DNA from: Micromonospora antibiotica
GTDB taxonomy: Bacteria; Actinomycetota; Actinomycetes; Mycobacteriales; Micromonosporaceae
Assembly (NCBI RefSeq): GCF_017599305.1
Contig: NZ_JAGFWR010000011.1
Location: 124,001 to 188,000 of the forward strand
Direction: 5' to 3'
Length of the DNA stretch: 64,000 nucleotides
The position numbers and the translations under genes are program-made. Shown here one piece after another: positions 43,983 through 53,321 of this stretch. Within the stretch, counting starts at the first letter, position 1. Each line of letters starts with the position of its first letter. The notes beneath the pieces were generated by a model. That model was not told the origin of the DNA, ran no database searches, and was given only the letters and a program-made list of their open reading frames with translations.

Positions 43983-44576
43983 TCAGGCCGGCGCGACCGC
44001 GCGCGACCGCCGCATGGTGAGGACGTACTCGACCAGCGAGATCAGCACGTGCTTGGTCGACTCCCGGTTACGGGCGTCACAGGCCACCACCGGGACGTCG
44101 GTCGAGATCGCCAACGCGTCCCGGACGTCCTGCGGGTCGTGGTACTGCATCCCGTCGAAGCAGTTGATGGCCACCAGGTACGGCAACCGCCGGTGCTCGA
44201 AGAAGTCGATCGCCGCGAAGCAGTCGGCCAACCGGCGGGTGTCGACCAGCACCACGGCACCGATCGCGCCCCGGACCAGTTCGTCCCACATGAACCAGAA
44301 CCGCGTCTGACCGGGCGTACCGAACAGGTACAGGATCAGATCCCGGTCGATCGAGATACGGCCGAAGTCCATCGCCACCGTGGTCGTCGTCTTGCCCGGC
44401 ACCTGCCGGGTGTCGTCGACGCCCACACCGGCGGAGGTCATGATGGCCTCGGTGGTCAGCGGCGTGATCTCCGAGACCGAGCCGACCAGCGTCGTCTTGC
44501 CGACGCCGAACCCACCGGCGATAACGATCTTCGCCGACGTCACGCGCCCGTTCGGGGCAGGCGGCCGCTGCGACAT
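43983..44576 (-). CDS. cvnD: Conservon GTPase (CvnD-like)
   Basis: 197 residues, Ras-like small GTPase of the conservon type. P-loop GGFGVGKTT near residue 20, switch region with DDTRQVPGKTTTTVAMDFGRI, G3 as LFGTPGQTRFWFMWDEL, and the NxxD position as INCFDG, the usual cvn variant. It probably works as the output of the CvnABC complex at the membrane. The ATG at 44576 is one base past the cvnC stop. A GTG at 44597, overlapping the end of cvnC, is an alternative start. Confidence 0.9.
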   Translation of the reverse strand: MSQRPPAPNGRVTSAKIVIAGGFGVGKTTLVGSVSEITPLTTEAIMTSAGVGVDDTRQVPGKTTTTVAMDFGRISIDRDLILYLFGTPGQTRFWFMWDELVRGAIGAVVLVDTRRLADCFAAIDFFEHRRLPYLVAINCFDGMQYHDPQDVRDALAISTDVPVVACDARNRESTKHVLISLVEYVLTMRRSRAVAPA

Positions 44577-44577
44577 G

Positions 44578-44955
44578 TCAGAGCCTGCGAAGTCCACTCA
44601 GCACCCTCTCCAGCAGTTCAGTGCCCACCGCGTCGTCCGAGTCGTCCAGAATGGTCGGCTCGTGGACCGCGACCAGGCCGTCCGTCGCCATGTCGGCGAT
44701 GAGCACCCGGGCCACACCGAGCGGGAGTTGCATCCGCGCCGCGATCTCGGCCAGCGACTGCACACGTCCGTCACACAGCGCGGCGATGTACTGGTGCTCC
44801 CGGCCCTGACCGCCGTTGCCACCGGCAGCAGCGCGACCGCGCACCGTCGTCTCGACGAGCGCCTCCAGGGCGATGTCGAGCCGGGGACGGGTGCGACCAC
44901 GGGTCACGGCGTACGGCCGGACCAACGCACCTGTCGGTTCGTCACGATCGACCAT
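44578..44955 (-). CDS. cvnC: Conservon DUF742 protein (CvnC-like)
   Basis: 125 residues of the DUF742 family: GALVRPYAVTRGRTRP at the start, then a winged-helix region (EHQYIAALCDGRVQSLAEIAARMQLPLGVARVLIADMATDGLVAVH), ending LLERVLSGLRRL. In Streptomyces conservons the CvnC protein joins CvnB and CvnD in a G-protein-like membrane complex. AGGAGGT ten bases upstream favours ATG 44955; a GTG at 44985 is in frame. It sits between cvnB and cvnD in the canonical order. Confidence 0.9.
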   Translation of the reverse strand: MVDRDEPTGALVRPYAVTRGRTRPRLDIALEALVETTVRGRAAAGGNGGQGREHQYIAALCDGRVQSLAEIAARMQLPLGVARVLIADMATDGLVAVHEPTILDDSDDAVGTELLERVLSGLRRL

Positions 44956-45051
44956 CTCGCCACTCACCTCCTTCGCCCCCGGCACCGGCTCTCGCCCGGT
45001 GGAACCCGTCGTTGTTGTCGTCGTTCCGTGCCGACCAACTGGTCAGCCCGG

Positions 45052-45456
45052 TCAGCCCATCATCCCGACGGCCGTACGGGCCTGCGGGGTGAGCGCGTCG
45101 CCCACCCGGTCGACCAGCAACGCCATCTCGTAACCGACCTGACCGACGTCACAGCTGCGGGCGGCCAGCACGGCGAACGACGAGCCGTCCGAGATGGACA
45201 TCAGGAACAGGAAGCCGTTGTCCATCTCGACGACGGTCTGCAACACCGCGCCGCCCTCGAAGCAGCGGGCCGCCCCCTGGGTCAGGCTGACCAGGCCGGA
45301 CGCGATCGCGGCCAACTGGTCGGCCCGGTCCCGGGGCAGGTCGCGCGACGAAGCGAGGAGCAGGCCGTCGGCGGATACCGCGACCGCGTGCGCGACACCC
45401 GGCACCCGGTCGGCGAAGTTGGCCAGCAGCCAACCAAGATCCTGCGTAGTTGTCAT
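45052..45456 (-). CDS. cvnB: Conservon Roadblock/LC7 protein (CvnB-like)
   Basis: 134 residues, single Roadblock/LC7 domain: LGWLLANFADRVPGVAHAVAVSADGLLLASS, the central IASGLVSLTQGAARCF and VVEMDNGFLFLMSISDGSSFAVLAA. These act as GTPase regulators or scaffolds, with MglB as a bacterial parallel. ATG 45456 overlaps the kinase stop codon by four bases (ATGA), so translation is coupled to cvnA. Confidence 0.92.
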   Translation of the reverse strand: MTTTQDLGWLLANFADRVPGVAHAVAVSADGLLLASSRDLPRDRADQLAAIASGLVSLTQGAARCFEGGAVLQTVVEMDNGFLFLMSISDGSSFAVLAARSCDVGQVGYEMALLVDRVGDALTPQARTAVGMMG

Positions 45457-48400
45457 CCTTCTTGCTCCTTCTGCCCGCTCCCGCCCGCCGGGCCGAAGCC
45501 AGACGGCGAGGATTGCTGCCCGCCCGGAGTCGCGTCCGGGTTGGTGGGGTTGTCCGAGGTGGTCCGGCCGCGTTGCACACCTCGATGGTAGGCCGAGAGC
45601 AGACCCCTGACTGCCTCCGGCGTACGTCGCTGCACCGACGCGGCCGGCTTCTCGATCGCCCCTGGCACCAGCTGCGCCATCGGCGTCCGCTTCGGCAGGC
45701 CGGTCTGGGTGGTCCCGGCCACCGGTGCCTCGGTCGCGGCCACCGCCGCCCGCCAACCGTCGTCGGCGGCGGTCTGCCAGGAGTGGGGTTGAGGGGCGGG
45801 GCGGCGGGCCGGCGGGCCGTCGCCGCGACCGGCGAATCCCCCGTTCGCTGTCGACCCGTTGTCACGCGGCACGCCCCCGGCCGGCGCGGTGTCTGCCATC
45901 GGTGCGCTACCTGTCGTCCCTGGTGCGGTGTACTGGGCCGGGTGGATGGCGGTGTCGACGGCGGACTGCGAGGCCCCCGCGCCGTTGGTCAACGACTGTC
46001 GGGCACCGGTTGACTCCTCCGGCCCCGGCTTGCGGGTGCGGAACCAGGCCGACTCCAGCTCCCGGAAGATCGGCAGTTCCATCGTCTCGTCCGCGTACCG
46101 CTGCTGGGGGACCTGCTGCGGCGCTGACGGCCGGTTGGCTGCCGGCTGCGCGGCCCGCACCGGCGGCGGCGTCGGCTGGCGGGGGGCCGGCGTCGGCTCG
46201 GCGCGCGGCACCCGGGGCAGCTCGGTGGTCATGTCCAGGGCGGCGGAGAGCCGTTCGGGGACCGGCGGGGTGGCCGTGTCCCGGTCGGGATTGGCCACCG
46301 GCGGCCAGGCCGGCGGGGCACCGGCACCCGGGGCAGCACCGCCGGAGGTGGGCCGGGACGGCAGCGGGACACCGGGCGAACCGGACACCGGCGCGGCCGG
46401 GCCGGGGTGACCGGCGTACGGGGACGCCGACACCGGGTAGCCGGACATCGGCTGACCGGAGACCGGGTAGCCGGAGACCGGCTGACCCGACACGGGGTGA
46501 CCCGACACGGGCTGGCCCGACACCGGGTGACCCGACACGGGCTGGGCGGAGACCGGTGCGACCGGGTACGCCGGCGGCAGCGGCGGTGCCGACACCGGCG
46601 GGACCGGCGGAGAGCTGTACGGCCGGGCCTCCGGGCTGCTCGGCAGCTGACGCGGGATGACCGGCTGCTGGGCGGTGTTGTCCGGGTCGTCGGTGCTGCG
46701 TCGTTGGGGCAGCGGATCGATCGACTGCCCGTTGGTGGGTCGCGGGGTGAACCCGTCGCTGCCGTTGATCCCGCTGGCACCGGTGAGGTCCGACCAGGCG
46801 GGCAGACCGCGCCCGCCGTTGGCCGGGCCGGCCGAGCCGTTGCGCGGAGCCGGGTCGAAGGGCCGGCCGCCGAGGGTGACCTGGTTGCCGGAATCGCCCT
46901 GTCGGGGGGCGGGCGGTTGGCCGTTGCCGAGCGCGGGCAGCGCACCGAAGGCCGGCGGGGCACCGGCACCGCCGAAGGCCGGGGCCGTGCCGGCGCCACC
47001 GAAGGCGGGCGACGCGCCGTTGCCACCGAAGGCCGGCGAGGTGCCGCCGCCGAACGCCGGGGTCGGGGCGGAACCACCGAAGGCCGGCGCGGCACCGCCG
47101 AACTGGGGGCCGGGGCCCGGCAGTCCTGGGGTGCCCGGGGCCCGGCCGGTGAGGGCACGCGGCACCAGCACCGAGGTGGGCAGGACGACCTCGGCCACGG
47201 TTCCCCGGTCGGTGCCGGGCCGCAGCTCGACCTTGACGCCGTGCCGGGAGGCCAGCCGGGCCACCACGACCAGGCCCATCATCCGGGAGACGGCCACGTC
47301 CACCTGGGGTGGGGTGGCCAGCCGCTCGTTGAGGTCGGACAACTGCTCGGCGCTGATGCCGATGCCCCGGTCCTCGACGTAGAGCGACGCGCGGTCGCCG
47401 ACCCGGCGGGCCTCGACCATCACCTGGGAGTCCGGCGGGGAGAACGCCGTGGCGTTGTCGAACAGCTCGGCGACCAGGTGGACCAGGTCGTTGACCGCGT
47501 GCGCGGAGACCTCGATGTCGCGGTCGATGACCCCGAACTCGATCCGGGTGTAGTGCTCGACCTCGGACTGGGCGGCACGCAGCACGTCGATGAGGGCGGC
47601 CGGCTCGCGCTGCACCCGGGTGGAGTCGGCACCGGCGAGGACCAGCAGGTTCTCGTCGTTACGGCGCATCCGGGTGGCCAGGTGGTCGAGCTGGAACAAC
47701 TCGGCCAGGCGGTCCGGGTCCTCCTCGCCGCGCTCCAGCCGGTCCAGGTGACCGATCAGCCGGTCGACCAGGATCTGCGAGCGGCGGGCGAGGTTGACGA
47801 ACATCGTCGCGACCGAGGAGCGGAGTGCGGCCTGCTCGGCGGCGGTCCGGACGGCCTCCAGGTGGACGGCGTTGAACGCCTCGGTCACCTGGCCGAACTC
47901 GTCGCGGCTGCGCACCGGCAGCGGCTCGGCGATCTGGTTGGCCAACTGGGCCGGGGACTGTTGCCCGGTGAACTGCGGGTCCCGCAGCCGGGCCACCGCC
48001 TGCGGCAGCCCGAACTGGGCGATCGACAGGGCACCCTGACGCAGCTCGCGCAGGGAGCGGGCCATCGAGCGGGCGACCAGGTAGGCGAACAGGATCGCCA
48101 GCAGCAGCATGCTGAGCAGCAGGCCGGTCTCCAGGAAGACCTGACGCTGGACGTCGGAGCGCAACTCGTCGGCCTTGGCGACGACGTCGCTGTCGAGGCG
48201 TACCTCCACGGACCGGTTGAGCTGGGCGTACGCGACCATGGCCGCGTCCCACTGGTCGGTGCTGAAGGTGAGGCCGTCGAGCTTGTCGCTGTTGAGCGCG
48301 CTGACCTGGCCGGCGTAGATGTCCGCCTGACGCCGGTCGGAGCCGGAGATGGTCTGGTCCTGGAACTCGCGCTCGGCGCGACTGGCCACCGCCTGGAAGC

Positions 48401-49136
48401 TCTGCAGGGCCTGCTGCTCACCGGTGTTGCTGGAGATGTACAGCTCCCGCAGGGCGGGCGTGTAAGCCTTCTGGAGCAGCACCTGGTGCACCGCGATCCG
48501 GCGGACGGAGGCGTACTCCTTGGCGCGGGCCATCGCGGCGGCGGCGCGCATCTGGTCGCTCAGGTCGTTGTCACCGGCGAGCTGGGTGGCCGAGTCACGG
48601 ATGGTGATCAGATTGTTGATCAGGCCGGTGTACCGGCTGACCGCCTCGCTGAGCCGGAGCTTGCCGTTGTAGACCTGGCTGCGGATGCCGGGCATCTCCG
48701 TCAGGTCGCTGTCGATCCGGTCGAGCTGCGCCTCCAGGGTCGCCGGCAGGCCCTCGATCTCGGCGCGCTGTTGCGAGTAGGGCGACTTCGACTGGTCGAC
48801 CCGCTGGTTGACCCGGTTGTACGCCTCCTGGTATTGCGCGCGGGCCTGCCCCTTCGGCGACCCGAGCAGGAGGACGGCGTTGGTGCGCTCGTCCTGGAGG
48901 GTGTTGACGAGGTCACCGGAGTAACCCACCAGGTTGGCCAGGTCGCCGGCCCGGTTGGCGTTGTTGAGCGTCTGCAGGTGGTCCACCAGCCCACTGGTGC
49001 CCACGACGACCGTGGCGATGGTCGGCACGATCATGATCAGCCCGAGCTTGGACCAGATCGGCATGTCGCGGAGCCGGCCGGCCGGCCGACGCAGACGCGA
49101 CAGGAAGGAGTTCGCCGTCGTTGGCCGTTTGCTCAC
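45453..49136 (-). CDS. cvnA: Conservon sensor kinase (CvnA-like, NIT domain)
   Basis: 1227 residues. A membrane helix (LGLIMIVPTIATVVVGTSG), an extracytoplasmic nitrate/nitrite-sensing-like helical domain (about 60-310), a second helix (TGLLLSMLLLAILFAYLVA), and HAMP. The kinase core has LFQLDHLATRMRRNDENLLVLAG, N-box ELFDNATAFSPP, DRGIGIS and MGLVVVARLASRHG. The C-terminal half is disordered with FGG repeats (near 46930-47110) and VSGxP five-residue repeats (46430-46560). The end carries SAWF, TAADDGWRAA, TGLPKRTPMAQLVPG and YHRGVQRG, shared with the protein encoded opposite. GTG 49136 has GAGGGCGGTGAC upstream. No cognate response regulator is adjacent, normal for conservons. Confidence 0.92.
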   Translation of the reverse strand: MSKRPTTANSFLSRLRRPAGRLRDMPIWSKLGLIMIVPTIATVVVGTSGLVDHLQTLNNANRAGDLANLVGYSGDLVNTLQDERTNAVLLLGSPKGQARAQYQEAYNRVNQRVDQSKSPYSQQRAEIEGLPATLEAQLDRIDSDLTEMPGIRSQVYNGKLRLSEAVSRYTGLINNLITIRDSATQLAGDNDLSDQMRAAAAMARAKEYASVRRIAVHQVLLQKAYTPALRELYISSNTGEQQALQSFQAVASRAEREFQDQTISGSDRRQADIYAGQVSALNSDKLDGLTFSTDQWDAAMVAYAQLNRSVEVRLDSDVVAKADELRSDVQRQVFLETGLLLSMLLLAILFAYLVARSMARSLRELRQGALSIAQFGLPQAVARLRDPQFTGQQSPAQLANQIAEPLPVRSRDEFGQVTEAFNAVHLEAVRTAAEQAALRSSVATMFVNLARRSQILVDRLIGHLDRLERGEEDPDRLAELFQLDHLATRMRRNDENLLVLAGADSTRVQREPAALIDVLRAAQSEVEHYTRIEFGVIDRDIEVSAHAVNDLVHLVAELFDNATAFSPPDSQVMVEARRVGDRASLYVEDRGIGISAEQLSDLNERLATPPQVDVAVSRMMGLVVVARLASRHGVKVELRPGTDRGTVAEVVLPTSVLVPRALTGRAPGTPGLPGPGPQFGGAAPAFGGSAPTPAFGGGTSPAFGGNGASPAFGGAGTAPAFGGAGAPPAFGALPALGNGQPPAPRQGDSGNQVTLGGRPFDPAPRNGSAGPANGGRGLPAWSDLTGASGINGSDGFTPRPTNGQSIDPLPQRRSTDDPDNTAQQPVIPRQLPSSPEARPYSSPPVPPVSAPPLPPAYPVAPVSAQPVSGHPVSGQPVSGHPVSGQPVSGYPVSGQPMSGYPVSASPYAGHPGPAAPVSGSPGVPLPSRPTSGGAAPGAGAPPAWPPVANPDRDTATPPVPERLSAALDMTTELPRVPRAEPTPAPRQPTPPPVRAAQPAANRPSAPQQVPQQRYADETMELPIFRELESAWFRTRKPGPEESTGARQSLTNGAGASQSAVDTAIHPAQYTAPGTTGSAPMADTAPAGGVPRDNGSTANGGFAGRGDGPPARRPAPQPHSWQTAADDGWRAAVAATEAPVAGTTQTGLPKRTPMAQLVPGAIEKPAASVQRRTPEAVRGLLSAYHRGVQRGRTTSDNPTNPDATPGGQQSSPSGFGPAGGSGQKEQEG

Positions 49137-49329
49137 GTCACCGCCCTCGCGATTACAGCGTCTCCGCGTTGCCACGGGCAACGCCCAGCAGCCGACCCGG
49201 CGGGTCGGACCTCCGAGATTCCATCACGCCTCCCCTGAAAGAGAAAGCCCAGGTTGTCGGTCGCCGGAGGTGTGATGAGATGTTGATGCAATTTGATCGC
49301 AATCCGTCTTTCCGGAGTTACCCAAAGTA

Positions 49330-49932
49330 ATGGATTATCGCCACCGCGTCGTGCTCCTCGCCGGCCCCTCCGGGTCCGGAAAGTCGTACATAGCGCAACG
49401 AACCGGTCTTCCCGTGCTCTGCCTGGACGACTTCTACAAGAACGGTGATGACCCTACGTTGCCGCGACGAAACGGACTGGTCGACTGGGACGCGCCCGAG
49501 TCGTGGGACGCGGGAACGGCCGTGGAGACAATTGACCGACTGGCCCAGCAGGGCCGGGCCGAAGTGCCCGTCTATGCGATCGGTGCGGATCGCCGGGTGG
49601 CCACCCGGCCATTTGACGTGACCGGATCGCCACTTTTCATCGCCGAAGGGATTTTCGCCGCCGACATCGTCGAGGAGTGCCGCCGACGAGGGCTGCTCGC
49701 CGGGGCGTACGCGCTGCGTCGACCGCGCGGGGCGACCTTCGTCCGCCGGCTGGCCCGGGACCTGTCCGAGCAGCGCAAGGCACCGAAGGTGCTGATCCGG
49801 CGCGGGGTGTCGCTGCTGCGCGCCGAACCGGCGGTGCTGCGCCGGCAGACCGGCCTCGGCGCCGAGGCGGCCCACGCGCGGGAGATCCTGCGCCGGGTGG
49901 CCGACCTGGTCGCCGGCCACCCGCACCGCTGA
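49330..49932 (+). CDS. Uridine kinase-like P-loop protein
   Basis: 200 residues of the uridine kinase/phosphoribulokinase P-loop group: VVLLAGPSGSGKSYIA, then LDDFYKNGDDPTLP (the DDFY of uridine kinases), DWDAPESWD, and FIAEGIFAADIV for Walker B. It likely phosphorylates a nucleoside or a related alcohol; the substrate site is too divergent to call udk firmly. It is divergent from cvnA and convergent with add, in a region rich in nucleoside salvage genes. GGAG lies 13 bases before ATG 49330. Confidence 0.75.
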   Translation: MDYRHRVVLLAGPSGSGKSYIAQRTGLPVLCLDDFYKNGDDPTLPRRNGLVDWDAPESWDAGTAVETIDRLAQQGRAEVPVYAIGADRRVATRPFDVTGSPLFIAEGIFAADIVEECRRRGLLAGAYALRRPRGATFVRRLARDLSEQRKAPKVLIRRGVSLLRAEPAVLRRQTGLGAEAAHAREILRRVADLVAGHPHR

Positions 49933-49933
49933 A

Positions 49934-51010
49934 TCAGCCGATCAGCTTCGCGTACGCCGGCTTGATCACCTCGTCGATGATCGCCAGCCGCTCGTCGAAC
50001 GGGATGAAGGCGCTCTTCATCGCGTTGACCGTGAACCACTGGAGTTCCTTCCAGCCGTAGCCGAAGTTCTCCACCAGCAGCGCCATCTCGCGCGACATCG
50101 ACGTGCCGCTCATCAGCCGGTTGTCGGTGTTCACCGTCACCCGGAACCGCAGCTCGCGCAGCAGCCCGATCGGGTGTTCGGCGATCGACGCCACCGCGCC
50201 GGTCTGCACGTTCGACGACGGGCACAGCTCCAGCGGGATCCGCTTGTCCCGCACGTACGCGGCCAGCCGGCCGAGCGTCGGCACCGGACCCGGGGTGATG
50301 TCGTCGACGATCCGCACCCCGTGGCCGAGCCGGTCCGCCCCGCACCACTGGATCGCCTGCCAGATAGACGGCAGGCCGAACGCCTCACCGGCGTGGATGG
50401 TGAAGTGGAAGTTCTCCCGCTGGAGATACTCGAAGGCGTCCAGGTGGCGGGTGGGCGGGAAACCGGCCTCGGCACCCGCGATGTCGAAGCCCACCACCCC
50501 GGCGTCGCGGTGCCGGACGGCCAGCTCGGCGATCTCCTGCGACCGGGCGGCGTGCCGCATCGCGGTGAGCAGGGTGCCGACCCGGATCGGGGTGCCCGCC
50601 GCGGCGGCCTCCGCGCTGCCCTCCACGAACCCGGCGACGACCGCCTCGACCACCTCGTCCAGGGTGAGGTTCTGCTCCAGGTGCTGCTCGGGGGCGAACC
50701 GGACCTCGGCGTACACCACACCGTCGGCGGCCAGGTCGAGCGCGCACTCACGGGCCACCCGGCGCAGCGCCGCAGCGGTCTGCATGACCGCGACGGTGTG
50801 CGCGAACGTCTCCAGGTAGCGCTCCAGCGAACCGGAGTGCGCCGCCTCCGCGAACCACCGGCCGAGCGCCTCCGGATCGGTGCTCGGCAGCTCGTGCCCC
50901 ACCTCGGCGGCCAGCTCGACGACCGTCGCCGGCCGCAGGCCGCCGTCGAGATGATCGTGCAGCAGCGCCTTCGGGACCTTGACGATGTCCTCGTATCGGA
51001 TTGCGACCAT
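49934..51010 (-). CDS. add: Adenosine deaminase
   Basis: 358 residues, standard length. Motifs: LHDHLDGGLRP (zinc His pair), HAGEAFG (catalytic His and Glu), DRLGHGVRI, LELCPSSNVQTGA and VTVNTDNRLMSGTSMS (zinc-binding Asp pair). It converts adenosine and deoxyadenosine to inosine forms in the purine salvage pathway. TAGGGT ends 6 nt before ATG 51010, so it is leaderless. Convergent with the uridine-kinase-like gene (1 bp apart), divergent from rlmA. Confidence 0.95.
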   Translation of the reverse strand: MVAIRYEDIVKVPKALLHDHLDGGLRPATVVELAAEVGHELPSTDPEALGRWFAEAAHSGSLERYLETFAHTVAVMQTAAALRRVARECALDLAADGVVYAEVRFAPEQHLEQNLTLDEVVEAVVAGFVEGSAEAAAAGTPIRVGTLLTAMRHAARSQEIAELAVRHRDAGVVGFDIAGAEAGFPPTRHLDAFEYLQRENFHFTIHAGEAFGLPSIWQAIQWCGADRLGHGVRIVDDITPGPVPTLGRLAAYVRDKRIPLELCPSSNVQTGAVASIAEHPIGLLRELRFRVTVNTDNRLMSGTSMSREMALLVENFGYGWKELQWFTVNAMKSAFIPFDERLAIIDEVIKPAYAKLIG

Positions 51011-51055
51011 CCCCCGACCCTAGTCACGCCCCCCAACGGACCGCGATCAGGCTCA

Positions 51056-51165
51056 CGCCGACCCGCCGACCCGCCGACCCGCCGACCCGCCGACCCGCCG
51101 ACCCGCCGACCCGCGTGCCCGGCACGGCACGGCTCGCGTGCCCGGCACGGCTCGCAACATCGCCG
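51056..51165. repeat. 8-bp tandem repeat plus 23-bp duplication
   Basis: GACCCGCC repeats about seven times at 51058-51115, followed by two copies of CGTGCCCGGCACGGCTCGC-like sequence. It lies in the add-rlmA divergent region, 40 bp upstream of the add -10 box. Confidence 0.8.
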
Positions 51166-51265
51166 ACATAGCGGTGTCAGCGCGATCGGATACCGCTACC
51201 TCGACACACTTGAGTTGATCAGACACACCACCGGCCCGACCGGCCCGCGCCGTAGGCTGCTGCGG

Positions 51266-52402
51266 GTGACCGCGCCGCACCCGTTCGAGCAGCCCGTCGA
51301 CGCGACGCACCCGCAGATCGTCGCCCGGCTGCGCTGCCCGGTCTGCACCCAGCCGCTGGCCGCCGCCACCGACACCCGCGCGTTGCGCTGCCCCCGTCGG
51401 CACAGCTTCGACCTGGCCCGCCAGGGGTACGTCACCCTGCTCGCCGGCCGGGCCCCGCACGTCGGGGACACCGCCGAGATGGTCGCCGCCCGCGCCGACT
51501 TCCTGGCCGCCGGGCACTACGACATGATCTCGTCCACCCTGGCCGAGGCGGCGGCATCCGCCCTGTCAACGCCCGCCGGCCCCGCCGAAGCCAGCGAACC
51601 GGCCGACCCGACCGGACCGGCAGCCGCGAACAGGCTGCCAGCATCGACCCCGGCAGCGGGAAATGGGCCGGCCCAGGTCAGCGGACCGGCAGCCCAGGTC
51701 GGGCCGGCAGCCGCGAGCGGACCGGCCGAGGCGAGCGGACCGGCCGAGGCGGGCGGGGAGGTGGACCGGGCGGCGGGCGGGGAGGTGGACCGGGCGGCGG
51801 GCGGGTCGGAGCGGGTGGGTTTCGGGGCGTACCCGCTGGTGGTGGAGGCCGGGGCGGGCACCGGGCGGCACCTCGCGGCGGTGCTGGCGGCGCTGCCCGA
51901 CGCCGTGGGTCTGGCCCTGGACGTCGCCAAGCCGGCGCTGCGCCGCGCCGCCCGCGCCCACCCCCGGGCCGCCGCCGCGCTCGCCGACACCTGGCAGCGG
52001 TTGCCACTGGCCGACCGGTCGGTGGCCGTGCTGCTCGACGTCTTCGCCCCGCGCAACGGCGACGAGTTCCACCGGGTGCTGCACCCCGCCGGGGTGCTGC
52101 TGGTGGTCACCCCCACCGCCGCCCACCTCGCCGAGCTGGTCGACGTGCTCGGGCTGCTGCGGGTCGACCCGGCCAAGGCCGACCGGGTCGCGGACAGCCT
52201 CGCCGGGCGGTTCACCCCGGAGCACACCGCCGTGCACACCGCCCGGCTCACCCTCGACCGGGCCGAGGTGGCCACCCTGGTCGGGATGGGGCCGAGCGCC
52301 TGGCACACCGACCCGGCACGGCTCGCCGCCGCGATCGAGGCACTGCCCACCCCGGTCACCGTGACCGCCTCGGTACACCTGACCACCTGGCGTCCCCGCT
52401 GA
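51266..52402 (+). CDS. rlmA: 23S rRNA (guanine-N1)-methyltransferase, RlmA family
   Basis: 378 residues. An N-terminal zinc ribbon (LRCPVCTQPL and LRCPRRHSFDLARQGYVTLL, four-ligand Cys/Cys/Cys/His) and the SAM domain VVEAGAGTGRHLAAVLA, LALDVAKPALRRAARAH, VLLDVFAPRNGDEFHRVL fit the RlmA(I)/RlmA(II) (TlrB) family that methylates G745/G748 of 23S rRNA. RlmA(II) members can affect tylosin-type macrolide binding. About 80 residues of Ala/Gly/Pro/Glu low-complexity sequence, including a doubled GGEVDRAAGG, are inserted between the two domains. TAGGCT (51253-51258) ends 7 nt before GTG 51266. Confidence 0.85.
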   Translation: MTAPHPFEQPVDATHPQIVARLRCPVCTQPLAAATDTRALRCPRRHSFDLARQGYVTLLAGRAPHVGDTAEMVAARADFLAAGHYDMISSTLAEAAASALSTPAGPAEASEPADPTGPAAANRLPASTPAAGNGPAQVSGPAAQVGPAAASGPAEASGPAEAGGEVDRAAGGEVDRAAGGSERVGFGAYPLVVEAGAGTGRHLAAVLAALPDAVGLALDVAKPALRRAARAHPRAAAALADTWQRLPLADRSVAVLLDVFAPRNGDEFHRVLHPAGVLLVVTPTAAHLAELVDVLGLLRVDPAKADRVADSLAGRFTPEHTAVHTARLTLDRAEVATLVGMGPSAWHTDPARLAAAIEALPTPVTVTASVHLTTWRPR

Positions 52403-52504
52403 CCACGGCGTCACCAGGGGAACCGCCCTCGTCGACCACGACGTGCCCGGGGACCCGCCGGCCCACTGGCCCACCGGGCCACGGGGGCCTGGCGGGCCAC
52501 CGGC

Positions 52505-53218
52505 TCAGGTGGACAGGTCGACCTCTTCCCAGCCTGGCGGCTCGTCGTGGTACGGGCCGCGCAGCATCACCGCCCACTCCAACGCCCACCGGCGCTGACC
52601 GATCGCGTTCGCGTCCACCAGACCGGGCAGCCGGTGCCCCGACTTCTCCACCTCCAGGTACGCCCAGTCCAGGCAGTAGTGCAGGTCGAGCAGGGCGGCG
52701 GCGTCCGCCGGGTGCTGCGGGGCCGCCAGGATACGGGCCCGCCACTGGCCGAAGGTCTCCCCCCCGGCCAGGTACGGCATCCGCTCCACCAGCCGTTCGT
52801 CCACCGGGATGGTCGGGTCGAGCTGCTTGCTCAGGCCCAGCACCCAGGACAGCGAGAAGAGCGCGTCGTGGTGCAGGACGAACGAGCGGTGGTCGCCCTT
52901 GCCGCCTACCACGAACTGCCACTCGGGCGGGGTGACCATGTCGACCAGGTGGGAGTCGAGCAACCAGCTCATCGCCGTCTGCGCCGGCATCCCGAAGCAG
53001 CGGGCCAGGATCAGGTGCAGCACCGCGATGCGGGCCTCGATCTCCACGGTGGGACGCAGTTCGATCTCGTCGCCCGGCTCCCAGACCAGGGGAAACTGGG
53101 TCGGTGGCAGGGGCAGGCGCAGCCGGGACAACTCGTCGAGGCTCGCCTCGCGGACCTCGCGGGGATCGGGCGCGGCTACCAGCACGATCGGATTCCCTGT
53201 CTGCTCACGCGGCGTCAC
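52505..53218 (-). CDS. DUF4272 domain protein
   Basis: 237 residues. The central part (RPTVEIEARIAVLHLILARCFGMP, WLLDSHLVDMVTPPEWQFV, HDALFSLSWVLGLSKQLD) and the end (LLDLHYCLDWAYLEVEKSG, AIGQRRWALEWAVML) match the DUF4272 family, whose role is unknown. It is soluble with no signal peptide. GTG 53218 starts just before a Thr/Arg/Gln-rich N-terminus; a -10-like TATCCT lies about 30 bp upstream. It lies downstream of deoA in the same direction with a 100-bp gap. Confidence 0.7.
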   Translation of the reverse strand: MTPREQTGNPIVLVAAPDPREVREASLDELSRLRLPLPPTQFPLVWEPGDEIELRPTVEIEARIAVLHLILARCFGMPAQTAMSWLLDSHLVDMVTPPEWQFVVGGKGDHRSFVLHHDALFSLSWVLGLSKQLDPTIPVDERLVERMPYLAGGETFGQWRARILAAPQHPADAAALLDLHYCLDWAYLEVEKSGHRLPGLVDANAIGQRRWALEWAVMLRGPYHDEPPGWEEVDLST

Positions 53219-53321
53219 CGCCGTTCGGTCCCCCTGACCAGGGAGGATAGCGTTCCGTCGCGACCGGCACCATGCCGGCCGACCCCTGTCGGTCGACCCC
53301 GCCGCCGGTGACGGCGACCTG

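Noticed and set aside
43983..49136. Complete conservon with cytochrome P450
   Set aside because: Only cvnA-D are present; no P450 gene follows cvnD, where the convergent operon ends instead.
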